Assembly: GCA_902792535.1 (NCBI GenBank)
Contig: CADAZU010000026.1
Location: 1 to 39,261, forward strand
Reading direction: 5' to 3'
Origin: an uncultured Bacteroidales bacterium
Lineage (GTDB): Bacteria; Bacteroidota; Bacteroidia; Bacteroidales; Paludibacteraceae
DNA length: 39,261 nt
Below, one piece after another: positions 6,965 to 13,824 of the stretch. Position numbers and translations under genes: made by a program. Position 1 is the first letter of the stretch; each line of letters starts with the position of its first letter. The notes below the pieces were generated by a model, which was not told the origin of the DNA, did no database searches, and saw only the letters and a program-made list of their open reading frames with translations.

Positions 6965-6997
6965 GCGGAGCGGCTTTTTTGGTCGTTCCGCTTTTTT
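6965..6997 (+). terminator. Terminator overlapping the next promoter
   Basis: Stem GCGGAGCG (6965-6972) pairs with CGTTCCGC (6984-6991) with one G-U pair, followed by six T (6992-6997). The loop contains the TTTG (6978-6981) that serves as -33 for the following promoter. Confidence 0.65.
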
Positions 6998-7009
6998 GTA
7001 GTACTTTTG
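6978..7009 (+). promoter_or_regulatory. Promoter for the lysis-like gene trio
   Basis: TTTG at 6978-6981, 20 bp, then TACTTTTG at 7002-7009 and CACCCG. The -33 lies inside the terminator loop, so one 45-bp stretch ends one unit and starts the next. Confidence 0.7.
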
Positions 7010-7033
7010 CACCCGATTTAAAAAATTCGCATT

Positions 7034-7282
7034 ATGAAAGACCTGAAAGAACGTTATTTGCAGCTCATCACTGCCTTCCTGCTCGCCCTCTCCGGCGTCG
7101 CGCTCCTCTTTGTCGGAGCTCTGATCGCGCCGCAGGGAGAGATTCACGAGTCCATATTGGTGGGCTTCGGAGAGGTTGCGACGTTCGCAGGTTCGATCAT
7201 AGGCATTGACTATCATTATACATACAAAAACCGTAAGACCCATGATCAAGATCCTACTCCAACGCACCCGCCGGAAGGGTAA
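7034..7282 (+). CDS. Small two-transmembrane protein, holin-like
   Basis: 82 residues: a short charged N-terminus (MKDLKERYLQ), one membrane segment (LITAFLLALSGVALLFVGALI), a loop (APQGEIHES), a second weaker segment (ILVGFGEVATFAGSIIGI) and a charged tail. Size and layout suit a phage holin. The next gene starts inside its 3' end (41-nt overlap). Holins are too diverse for a firm call; it may be an unrelated membrane protein. Confidence 0.55.
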   Translation: MKDLKERYLQLITAFLLALSGVALLFVGALIAPQGEIHESILVGFGEVATFAGSIIGIDYHYTYKNRKTHDQDPTPTHPPEG

Positions 7283-7628
7283 AGGCGTAGTCGGCTTGAT
7301 GACGATCCCGTTCTCGCGCTTCCCCGTCAAGGAAGACGAACAAGACGCCACCGTCGCCACCCTTGAGAACGCCGACTACCTCATCCCCGCCGGAACCTAC
7401 CACCTCGTAAGGACGTTCTCGCCCAAGTTCAAAAAGCAACTGCCGCTCCTGGAGAACGTACCCGACCGCGAAGGTATTCGCATTCATCGAGGTTCGATCC
7501 CCGAGCACTCCAAGGGCTGTATTTTAGTCGATATGCGGGGCGCTGCATTGCTCGACATAGTGTTTAACCGTATTAACACCTTTTACGAAGATGAAGAAGC
7601 TTACATCCAAATCGAAGATCGTTACTAA
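7242..7628 (+). CDS. DUF5675-like protein of a lysis-like cassette
   Basis: 128 residues from ATG 7242. The core GTYHLVRTFSPKFK, LPLLENVPDREGIRIHRG and PEHSKGCILVDM matches the DUF5675 pattern, with conserved His (IHRG), His (PEHS) and Cys (GCI) that could form an active site. Such proteins occur in phages and prophage remnants; biochemical activity is not established to my knowledge. It overlaps both neighbours in other frames, as compact lysis genes often do. Confidence 0.72.
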   Translation: MIKILLQRTRRKGKGVVGLMTIPFSRFPVKEDEQDATVATLENADYLIPAGTYHLVRTFSPKFKKQLPLLENVPDREGIRIHRGSIPEHSKGCILVDMRGAALLDIVFNRINTFYEDEEAYIQIEDRY

Positions 7629-7827
7629 CCAATCTCCCTCCCTTGTGGGGAGGGTCGGGGTGGGGTTTGTGGGGCTTTTGATCCTCTTTGCGCTCGCGCT
7701 CCCTTCCTGCCGCGCATGGCGGACGGTCACCACCACCTCCACCTACACCAGCCGAAACGACTCCGCCCAGACCTCGATCTCCATCCAGACCAAGACCGTC
7801 GAGGACTACCAGGGAAAAAAGAAGTAA
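7591..7827 (+). CDS. Small lipoprotein carrying an in-frame palindromic repeat, spanin-like position
   Basis: 78 residues, overlapping the DUF5675-like gene by 38 nt. The lipobox is LPSC at about residues 37-40, after FVGLLILFALA. The mature part (RAWRTVTTTSTYTSRNDSAQ) is short and Ser/Thr-rich. Residues 14-25 (QSPSLVGRVGVG) are encoded by a CCTCCC/GGGAGG palindromic element (7633-7665) just before the hydrophobic core. An outer-membrane lipoprotein overlapping a lysis-like gene recalls o-spanins, but no i-spanin partner is evident. Confidence 0.5.
   Translation: MKKLTSKSKIVTNQSPSLVGRVGVGFVGLLILFALALPSCRAWRTVTTTSTYTSRNDSAQTSISIQTKTVEDYQGKKK
7633..7665 (+). repeat. GC-rich palindromic element, inside the lipoprotein gene
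   Basis: CTCCCTCCCTTGTGGGGAGG followed by GTCGGGGTGGGG. A near-identical copy lies at 7892-7924. It is the clearest example of the family, with stem CCCTCCC/GGGAGGG and a G-rich tail on one side. Confidence 0.8.
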
Positions 7828-7891
7828 AGCCGCAAAGGAGACACGGCTTTAAAGAATGGCTCCGTAACTACTTACTCACACCCTCGCCCTT

Positions 7892-7924
7892 TCTCCCTCC
7901 CTGCGGGGGAGGGTCGGGGTGGGG
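7892..7924 (+). repeat. GC-rich palindromic element, intergenic copy
   Basis: Same unit as 7633-7665 with CTGCGG at the loop. It occupies the gap 7828-7966 together with a short AT-richer stretch; I see no gene in that gap. Confidence 0.8.
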
Positions 7925-7966
7925 CTTTTCCCTCCAAGCGGTCGGGAGTTATGACGACCGCAAACT

Positions 7967-8308
7967 ATGTCTAAAGTAGTATTTTTGGACCCGATTGACT
8001 ACATCTCGGGCAAAATTGCGAAAAAGCATCGTACTATCTACTGCCGCAAAAAGGCTTCCGGACTGAACTACACCACCGTCCATGGCGACCGTACCACCCA
8101 GCCGAGCACGAAGGAGCTGAAAGCACGCGAGCGTTTCACCGCCGTAGCAGCGATGGTTCGGGCGCGTAAGATCGACCTGAGCAAGATCGTCACCGATCAG
8201 GAAGCCTTCCTCGCCCAGAAGGACACCGCTACCGGCGCAAAGACCATGAAGGCCTACCTCTGGCGCGTCTGCGGTCAGGAGTACGACGAGCAGCATCAGA
8301 ACGGCTAA
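7967..8308 (+). CDS. Unknown island protein, 113 residues
   Basis: Starts MSKVVFLDPIDYISGKIAKK. It continues with HRTIYCRKKASGLNYTTV and a helical region (KELKARERFTAVAAMVRARK), ending WRVCGQEYDEQHQNG. The F-DPxxYISGKI...YxR...T..ELKxRxRF pattern is reminiscent of short DUF6266-like proteins of Bacteroidota, though I cannot confirm this. Last gene of the island; a clear terminator follows. Confidence 0.55.
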   Translation: MSKVVFLDPIDYISGKIAKKHRTIYCRKKASGLNYTTVHGDRTTQPSTKELKARERFTAVAAMVRARKIDLSKIVTDQEAFLAQKDTATGAKTMKAYLWRVCGQEYDEQHQNG

Positions 8309-8320
8309 CCGCCGCGACAA

Positions 8321-8347
8321 AAAGCGTCCGAAAGGGCGCTTTTTTTT
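8321..8347 (+). terminator. Rho-independent terminator closing the island
   Basis: AGCGTCC (8323-8329), loop GAAA (8330-8333), GGGCGCT (8334-8340), then seven T. One G-U pair in the stem. Confidence 0.85.
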
Positions 8348-8418
8348 GTTTGGCACGGTATTTGCAACGATCGCTGTGAGCTCACAAAATAACATTGAAA
8401 ATTAAAACATTAAGCGTT

Positions 8419-8751
8419 ATGAAAAAGATTATGATTCTGGCGATAAGCGCCATCGTAGCCGTCAACCTGAGTGCTCAGGAGGCCAAAGCCGAAAAGGCAG
8501 AGTGCAAGAAAGAAAAGAAAGAGTGCAAACTCACACCCGAACAACGCGTTGAGCAGGATATCAAGGTTTTGAGCGAAGAACTCTATCTGAGTGAAGAACA
8601 AGCCGCCAAGTTCGCCGTTACCTACCGCGAGTTCATGGCAGCCAAAGCCAAACTGAACAAGGAGTTTGAAGGCAAGTTCGCCAAAGACCTCAACGCCCGC
8701 CAAGTGAAAGCCGTCCTCCGTTACCACGGACCCAAGCACAAAGAGCCGTGA
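8419..8751 (+). CDS. Secreted small helical protein, unknown function
   Basis: 110 residues from ATG 8419; an upstream in-frame TTG at 8395 is unlikely. Signal peptide MKKIMILAISAIVAVNLSAQ with cleavage after SAQ. The mature part is charged and helical with two cysteines (AECKKEKKECKLTPEQR), then LSEELYLSEEQAAKFAVTYREFMAAKAKL. The LTPEQR plus LSEEQAAKF pattern recalls small periplasmic helical proteins of the Spy/LTXXQ or DUF4890 type, but the match is weak. Flanked by terminators on both sides, so monocistronic. Confidence 0.65.
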   Translation: MKKIMILAISAIVAVNLSAQEAKAEKAECKKEKKECKLTPEQRVEQDIKVLSEELYLSEEQAAKFAVTYREFMAAKAKLNKEFEGKFAKDLNARQVKAVLRYHGPKHKEP

Positions 8752-8765
8752 TCTTATCGCTTCTT

Positions 8766-8787
8766 CTGCCATTAGCAATAGTGGCAG
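8766..8787 (+). terminator. Nine-bp hairpin after the secreted protein gene
   Basis: CTGCCATTA (8766-8774), loop GCAA, TAGTGGCAG (8779-8787), one G-U pair. No T-run follows, so it more likely stabilises the 3' end than terminates. The real terminator is at 8821-8849. Confidence 0.4.
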
Positions 8788-8820
8788 AGGAAGTTTCGTA
8801 TGTGAAAGCACCAAAAAGCG

Positions 8821-8849
8821 CCCAAAAGGACACTTTTGGGTGTTTTTTT
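8821..8849 (+). terminator. Rho-independent terminator
   Basis: CCCAAAAG (8821-8828) pairs with CTTTTGGG (8833-8840) around a GACA loop, followed by TGTTTTTTT. Confidence 0.85.
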
Positions 8850-8856
8850 CAATAAT

Positions 8857-8901
8857 TTTGAATTTTGAATTTTGAATTTTGAATTTTTTGTTGTACCTTT
8901 G
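8857..8901 (+). promoter_or_regulatory. Promoter whose -33 element lies in a 7-bp tandem repeat
   Basis: TTTG recurs every 7 bp (8857, 8864, 8871, 8878) within a TTTTGAA repeat. The -7 TACCTTTG is at 8894-8901. The third TTTG (8871-8874) leaves a 19-bp spacer. It probably starts the long operon from 8910 to 17158. Confidence 0.7.
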
Positions 8902-8909
8902 CAGCCGAA

Positions 8910-9395
8910 ATGAAAAAGTGGCTTTGGATCATACTAATCGGTCTCGCTCTTGCGGCGTGTAACAGACCTTCGCGCGTCGAGCAATACCGCGCTCAGAAAC
9001 ATGCGCAGGACAGTATCCGGCTGGAGGAACAGGTGCGCAGCATGGCGTTCTACCAGAGCCAGCTGGACAGCCTCATGCCCCTTGCCGACAGCCTGATGAA
9101 CGACTTCCGCTACGAGCGAAACGAGAAATACCAGGATCACGGCTTCTACGTCGTGAAGGACGGAAAACAGAAGATCAAAGGACGAAGGATCCTCGTGCGC
9201 GACGACGGCTATGAGATCCTGGTCTATCGGGACGGAAAACGGATCGAGGACGAGAAGGAGAGGAGAAAGGACGAAGGTGCTTTCGCCTTAGCCGAGCACC
9301 TGCAGATCGTCATTCGAGACATACATGAGCTGGAACACAGAATAAGAAAAACCTCATTTGAAATACAAAAATACCAAAAACGATTAACACCATGA
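8910..9395 (+). CDS. Lipoprotein, unknown function
   Basis: 161 residues. Signal MKKWLWIILIGLALAAC with lipobox LAAC (Cys17). The mature part is highly charged and helical (QAQ..RLEEQVRSMAFYQ, EHLQIVIRDIHELEHRIR), likely coiled coil, around a short strand-rich core (HGFYVVKDGKQKIKGRRI). First gene of the operon; its stop overlaps the next start (ATGA). Family not recognised. Confidence 0.7.
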   Translation: MKKWLWIILIGLALAACNRPSRVEQYRAQKHAQDSIRLEEQVRSMAFYQSQLDSLMPLADSLMNDFRYERNEKYQDHGFYVVKDGKQKIKGRRILVRDDGYEILVYRDGKRIEDEKERRKDEGAFALAEHLQIVIRDIHELEHRIRKTSFEIQKYQKRLTP

Positions 9396-9823
9396 GCGAA
9401 TCGAAATACGAGAGCAAGATCACTTCTGCTCCCTGTCCGGCAGAGGACATCTACCGGGTACTGAGTAATTTGGAGAATCTCGAACGCGTGCGCGACCTCA
9501 TTCCCCAAGACAAAATCCAAGAGATGGACATCACACCCGACCGGGTGCGGATGAAAGTAGATGGCCTGGCGCAGAAAATATCCATCGCCATCGTCGATCG
9601 GATTGAGAACGACACCATCAAATTCGGCGCGGAAGGAATACCGATGCAGGCTAATTTCTGGATCCAGCTGAAAGAACTGACCCCCACCGACACACGCATC
9701 AAACTGACCGTCAAAGCCGACATCCCCATGATGTTCAAGTTTATGATTGAGAAGAAACTGCAACAGGGTCTGGACCAAGCCGCCGACATGCTGGCGCAAT
9801 TCCCCTATGCACAATGGAAATAA
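9392..9823 (+). CDS. SRPBCC (START-like) family protein
   Basis: 143 residues. It begins ESKITSAPCPAEDIYRVLSN (the typical first strand and helix), continues with alternating strands (RVRMKVDGLAQKISIAIVDR, IRLTV-like IKLTVKADIPMM) and ends in a long helix (KKLQQGLDQAADMLAQFPYA). This is the helix-grip fold used to bind lipids or other hydrophobic ligands. Its position just before psd may point to a membrane-lipid role, which is inference. Confidence 0.7.
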   Translation: MSESKYESKITSAPCPAEDIYRVLSNLENLERVRDLIPQDKIQEMDITPDRVRMKVDGLAQKISIAIVDRIENDTIKFGAEGIPMQANFWIQLKELTPTDTRIKLTVKADIPMMFKFMIEKKLQQGLDQAADMLAQFPYAQWK

Positions 9824-9827
9824 TACA

Positions 9828-10502
9828 ATGAAAAAATTTAAAATACACCGAGAGGGACGAAATCTCATTAGCGGCACTGTCCTGCTGTTGTTTATCATCA
9901 ACGTACCGATTTATCTGTTTGTGCAGCCGCATTGGATCTTTGCCGTCACGCTGATCCTGACCGCTACGCTGCTGGTGTTTGTCACCTATTTCTTCCGAAA
10001 CCCCGTGCGCGTGCTGGAGATCGACGACCCCAATTTCATCATTGCTCCTGCGGACGGACGCGTCGTGGTGGTCGAACCCACCGAGGAGGACGAGTATTTC
10101 CATGAGAAGAAGCTGCAGGTCTCCATCTTCATGTCGCCCTTCAACGTACATGCTAACTGGTACCCCATCGAAGGAAACATCCTCGTTTCCGAGCACCAGA
10201 AAGGACATCACAAGGGGGCTTGGCTACCCAAATCGAGCAAGGAGAACGAGCGCTCTCTGGTCGTCATTGAGACGCCCAGCAAAGTGCAGATCGCCGTTCG
10301 CCAGATAGCCGGAGCGATGGCACGACGCATCGTCACCTACGCCAAACCCGGACACCAGGCGCACCGAAACACCCACCTCGGTTTCATCAAACTCGGTAGC
10401 CGCGTGGACATGTACCTGCCCCTCGACACCGAGATGTTCGTCGCCGTAGGCGAACACGTCCGCGGAAACGAAACCATCATCGGACGCCTTAGCGACAATT
10501 GA
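9828..10502 (+). CDS. psd: Phosphatidylserine decarboxylase, short form
   Basis: 224 residues from ATG 9828, five bases after the SRPBCC stop. It converts phosphatidylserine to phosphatidylethanolamine. An N-terminal membrane segment (LISGTVLLLFIINVPIYLF) and a second (FAVTLILTATLLVFVTYFF) precede the catalytic part: IIAPADGRVVVVE, VSIFMSPFNVHANWYPI, GHQAHRNTHLGFIKLGSRVD. The Gly-Ser in KLGSR is where the proenzyme cleaves itself to form the pyruvoyl group. The length fits the short Psd type of Bacteroidota. A pssA gene is often adjacent in this phylum but is absent here. Confidence 0.92.
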   Translation: MKKFKIHREGRNLISGTVLLLFIINVPIYLFVQPHWIFAVTLILTATLLVFVTYFFRNPVRVLEIDDPNFIIAPADGRVVVVEPTEEDEYFHEKKLQVSIFMSPFNVHANWYPIEGNILVSEHQKGHHKGAWLPKSSKENERSLVVIETPSKVQIAVRQIAGAMARRIVTYAKPGHQAHRNTHLGFIKLGSRVDMYLPLDTEMFVAVGEHVRGNETIIGRLSDN

Positions 10503-10547
10503 AAATGTGAAAATGTGAAAATGTAAAAATGTGAAAATGTGAAAATT
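10500..10547 (+). repeat. Six tandem 8-bp units TGAAAATG between psd and deoC
   Basis: Units start at 10500, 10508, 10516, 10524, 10532 and 10540; the fourth has A for G and the last ends TT. The psd stop TGA is the first three bases of the first unit, so the array begins at the stop codon. Confidence 0.85.
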
Positions 10548-10557
10548 GGATAATACT

Positions 10558-11436
10558 ATGAACTTTGAAGAATTATTTGCGCAGTACCCCTGCCCGTTTA
10601 CCGATGAGCAAGTGAAGGCTCTGGTAGCTGAAATCGAAGAAAAACACTTCGCTGAGAACAACAACGTAGAGGTGTGGAAAGAGTGCCTCCACCAGATCGA
10701 CTACACCACCCTCTCTGCCGACGACACGATCGCCAAAGTGGAGAAGATGGCGAACGCGGTCAATAACTTCGAACGCGACTTCCCCGGTATTCCGAACGTA
10801 GCTGCGATCTGCGTTTACCCCGCGATGGCGGAGTATGTGCGCAAGGCGCTGAAAGACCCGAAATTCAATATCGCCTGCGTCAGCGGTGGTTTCCCTGCTT
10901 CGCAGACTTTCCTCGAGGTCAAAGTGGCAGAGACCGCGATGGCTATCAAAGCCGGTGCAACCGAGATCGACATCGTCCTCTCCGTTGGTAAGTTCCTCGA
11001 GGGCAACTACCAGGAGTGCTTCGACGAGATCAGCGAACTGAAAGCGGTCTGCGGAGACAAGCACCTCAAAGTGATCCTCGAGACCGGGCTGCTCAAAACG
11101 GCAGAGAACATCTGGAAAGCGTCCATCCTCTCCATGGCTGCCGGCTGCGATTTCATCAAGACCTCGACCGGAAAGATTGCTGTCAACGCTACGCCGGAGG
11201 CAACCTTCGTTATGTGCCATGCCATCAAGGCTTGGCGCGAGAAAACGGGCGTCAAGATGGGCTACAAACCCGCCGGAGGCGTTTCCACCACAGACGAAGC
11301 CGTACAGCATTTCACCCTCGTCAAAGAGATCCTCGGCGAAGAGTGGCTCAACAACGAATCCTTCCGCTTCGGCGCTTCCCGTCTGGCGAATAACCTGCTG
11401 AGTTCGATTGTAGGAAAAGAAACAAAATATTTTTAA
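10558..11436 (+). CDS. deoC: Deoxyribose-phosphate aldolase
   Basis: 292 residues from ATG 10558. It cleaves 2-deoxyribose-5-phosphate to glyceraldehyde-3-phosphate and acetaldehyde. Schiff-base lysine in CDFIKTSTGK and the second active-site lysine in GYKPAGGVST; also VCVYP-like AAICVYPAMAEYV and GATEIDIVLSVG. The length is that of the longer DeoC class. Located between psd and the diaphorase fusion with 3-bp spacing to the latter, so probably co-transcribed. Confidence 0.95.
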   Translation: MNFEELFAQYPCPFTDEQVKALVAEIEEKHFAENNNVEVWKECLHQIDYTTLSADDTIAKVEKMANAVNNFERDFPGIPNVAAICVYPAMAEYVRKALKDPKFNIACVSGGFPASQTFLEVKVAETAMAIKAGATEIDIVLSVGKFLEGNYQECFDEISELKAVCGDKHLKVILETGLLKTAENIWKASILSMAAGCDFIKTSTGKIAVNATPEATFVMCHAIKAWREKTGVKMGYKPAGGVSTTDEAVQHFTLVKEILGEEWLNNESFRFGASRLANNLLSSIVGKETKYF

Positions 11437-11439
11437 ATA

Positions 11440-13824
11440 ATGAATAAGATTCTCTCCAAGAGATTTTTCTCAGCCAATGTAGCGGAGCTCGTTGTGGAAG
11501 CTCCGCTCATTGCTCATAGCCGCAGAGCCGGACATTTTGTGATCATTCGTGTGGACGACAAATCCGAACGTGTGCCCCTGACCATCGCCGGAGCAGACAT
11601 AGAGAAAGGTACGATCACGCTGGTCGTGCAACAAGTAGGTGCCTCCACCCATAAACTGCTGGCGATGGAACCCGGCGAGTGCCTGCACGACATCGTGGGT
11701 CCCCTCGGACGCGCTACGCGCATAGAGAAATACGGAACGGTCGTGTGCGCGTGCGGAGGCGTCGGTGCTGCGCCTATGCTCCCTATTGCCGAAGCACTCA
11801 AGAAAGCCGGAAATAAAGTCATCACAGTCCTCGCTGCACGCAACAAAGACCTTATCATCCTCAAGGATGAACTCGCACAATGGTCCGACGAACTGATCGT
11901 CATGACCGACGACGGCTCCATGGGCAAACAGGGCGTCGTGACGGTCGGCGTGGAGGAAGTGATCAACCGCGAACCGGTGAACAAATGTATCACCATCGGT
12001 CCGGCGATCATGATGAAGTTCGTCGCCCTCACCACCGCCAAATATAACATCCCCACCGAAGCATCGCTCAACACCATCATGGTGGACGGAACGGGCATGT
12101 GCGGCGCCTGCCGCGTCACGGTAGGAGGCAAGACCAAGTTCGTCTGTGTGGACGGACCTGAGTTCGACGCCCACGCAGTGGATTGGACCGAAATGCTCAG
12201 CCGAATGAAGTCCTACAAAGCCGAAGAGACCGAGGCTATGGAGAAGTATCGGAACAACCCCACCCCAACCCTCCCCTCAAGGGAGGGAATAAAGGATGCC
12301 CGCAAAGAACCTGTCTCCTCCCTTGAGCGGGTGAAGAGCTCTGCTCGATCGGACTGCCGGTGGCCGTCCGTAGAACTCGCGGGAGGGGTTTCCAAATTCA
12401 CCGGAACCGCCAAAGACCGCGTCGCCATCCCGCGTGTACAGATGCCGGAGCTGCGTCCCGAGGTGCGCGTGAAGAGCCTGCGCGAGGAGGTGAACCAAGG
12501 TCTGACCTTCGAGCAAGCCATCACGGAATCCCACCGCTGCCTCAACTGCAAGAACCCCACCTGCGTACAGGGCTGCCCGGTCAACATACACATCCCCGGA
12601 TTCATCAAGAAAGTCGAAGAAGGCGACATCCTCGGAGCAGCGGCAATTATCAAAGAGAGTTCGTCTCTCCCCGCTGTCTGCGGACGCGTCTGCCCGCAGG
12701 AGAAACAATGCGAAGCGCATTGTATCCATCTCAAGATGGGTCACCCTGCCGTCGCCATCGGCTATCTGGAGCGCTTCGTAGCAGACTACGCCAATGAACA
12801 AACAACTTCAAACTCTCAAACAGGCGAAGCCGCAAACGCAAGCGGAGCTTGCAATAAACCGGCAACGAAGATTGCTGTCGTTGGTTCCGGTCCTGCCGGA
12901 CTGACTTTCGCCGGCGACGCAGCCAAATACGGCTACGAGGTGCATGTGTTCGAAGCCCTGCACGAGATCGGCGGAGTGCTCAAATACGGTATTCCGGAGT
13001 TCCGTCTGCCGAACGCCATCGTGGACCAAGAGATCGACGGTCTGCGTGCGCTCGGCGTACAGTTCCACACAGACACCATTATCGGCAAGACCATCTCCGT
13101 CAAAGAGCTGGAGGAGCAAGGCTTCAAGGGCATTTTCGTCGGCTCGGGAGCAGGTCTGCCGCGATTCATGAACATACCCGGAGAGAACCTGAACGGCGTG
13201 CTCTCCTGCAACGAATACCTGACCCGCGTGAACCTCATGGACGCTTCGAACCCGGAGACCGACACACCGCTCCTGTACGGCAAGAACGTAGCCGTCATTG
13301 GCGGAGGCAACACCGCCATGGATGCCGTTCGTACGGCGAAACGGTTAGGCGCTGAACACGCCATGATCATCTACCGTCGCAGCGAGGAAGAGATGCCGGC
13401 GCGTGTCGAGGAGGTCAAGCATGCCAAGCAAGAGGGCATTGAGTTCATGACGCTCCATAACCCGATTGAGTACCATGCGGACGAGAACGGACGTGTCTGC
13501 GAAGCTGTGCTGCAAGTGATGGAACTCGGCGAACCCGATGAATCAGGACGCCGCAGCCCGGTCCCCGTGGAAGGCAAGACCCTCACTATTCCGGTCGATT
13601 TAGTGATCGTAGCGGTCGGTGTAAGCCCCAACCCGCTCATCCCGTCCTCCGTGGAAGGACTGGAGATCGGCAAGAAAGGCACGATTATTGTGAACGAACA
13701 AATGCAGTCCGCTATCCCGACCCTTTTCGCCGGAGGCGACATAGTACGTGGAGGCGCAACGGTCATCCTCGCTATGTCCGACGGACGCAAAGCTGCCAAA
13801 GCAATGCATGAGTATCTTTCTTAG
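11440..13824 (+). CDS. NfnAB-like fusion: NAD-binding diaphorase domain plus glutamate-synthase small-subunit-like domain
   Basis: 794 residues. Residues 1-270 are a ferredoxin-reductase-type FAD/NAD domain with a [2Fe-2S] site (C221, C224, C236). From about 320 a GltA/NfnB-like part has two [4Fe-4S] sets (C367/370/375/379 and C414/418/424/428), then FAD-binding VGSGPAGL and NADP-binding VIGGGNTAMD. In Bacteroidota this fusion is common and annotated as DHOD B NAD-binding subunit / NADPH-dependent glutamate synthase; a role in NADH/ferredoxin:NADP electron bifurcation is inferred. The linker (273-318) carries palindromic repeat DNA (NNPTPTLPSREG), and a second insert at about 453-474 is heptad-repeat derived. 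All Cys ligands are intact. Confidence 0.93.
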   Translation: MNKILSKRFFSANVAELVVEAPLIAHSRRAGHFVIIRVDDKSERVPLTIAGADIEKGTITLVVQQVGASTHKLLAMEPGECLHDIVGPLGRATRIEKYGTVVCACGGVGAAPMLPIAEALKKAGNKVITVLAARNKDLIILKDELAQWSDELIVMTDDGSMGKQGVVTVGVEEVINREPVNKCITIGPAIMMKFVALTTAKYNIPTEASLNTIMVDGTGMCGACRVTVGGKTKFVCVDGPEFDAHAVDWTEMLSRMKSYKAEETEAMEKYRNNPTPTLPSREGIKDARKEPVSSLERVKSSARSDCRWPSVELAGGVSKFTGTAKDRVAIPRVQMPELRPEVRVKSLREEVNQGLTFEQAITESHRCLNCKNPTCVQGCPVNIHIPGFIKKVEEGDILGAAAIIKESSSLPAVCGRVCPQEKQCEAHCIHLKMGHPAVAIGYLERFVADYANEQTTSNSQTGEAANASGACNKPATKIAVVGSGPAGLTFAGDAAKYGYEVHVFEALHEIGGVLKYGIPEFRLPNAIVDQEIDGLRALGVQFHTDTIIGKTISVKELEEQGFKGIFVGSGAGLPRFMNIPGENLNGVLSCNEYLTRVNLMDASNPETDTPLLYGKNVAVIGGGNTAMDAVRTAKRLGAEHAMIIYRRSEEEMPARVEEVKHAKQEGIEFMTLHNPIEYHADENGRVCEAVLQVMELGEPDESGRRSPVPVEGKTLTIPVDLVIVAVGVSPNPLIPSSVEGLEIGKKGTIIVNEQMQSAIPTLFAGGDIVRGGATVILAMSDGRKAAKAMHEYLS
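12256..12388 (+). repeat. Palindromic element pair inside the NfnAB-like fusion gene
   Basis: AACCCCACCCCAACCCTCCC then CTCAAGGGAGGGA (12256-12288) is the family unit in reverse orientation. About 25 bp later CCTCCCTTGAG (about 12317-12327) and CTCGCGGGAGGGG (about 12376-12388) bracket a further 50 bp as an imperfect inverted pair. The whole block is read in frame as the linker between the two enzyme halves. Confidence 0.75.
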
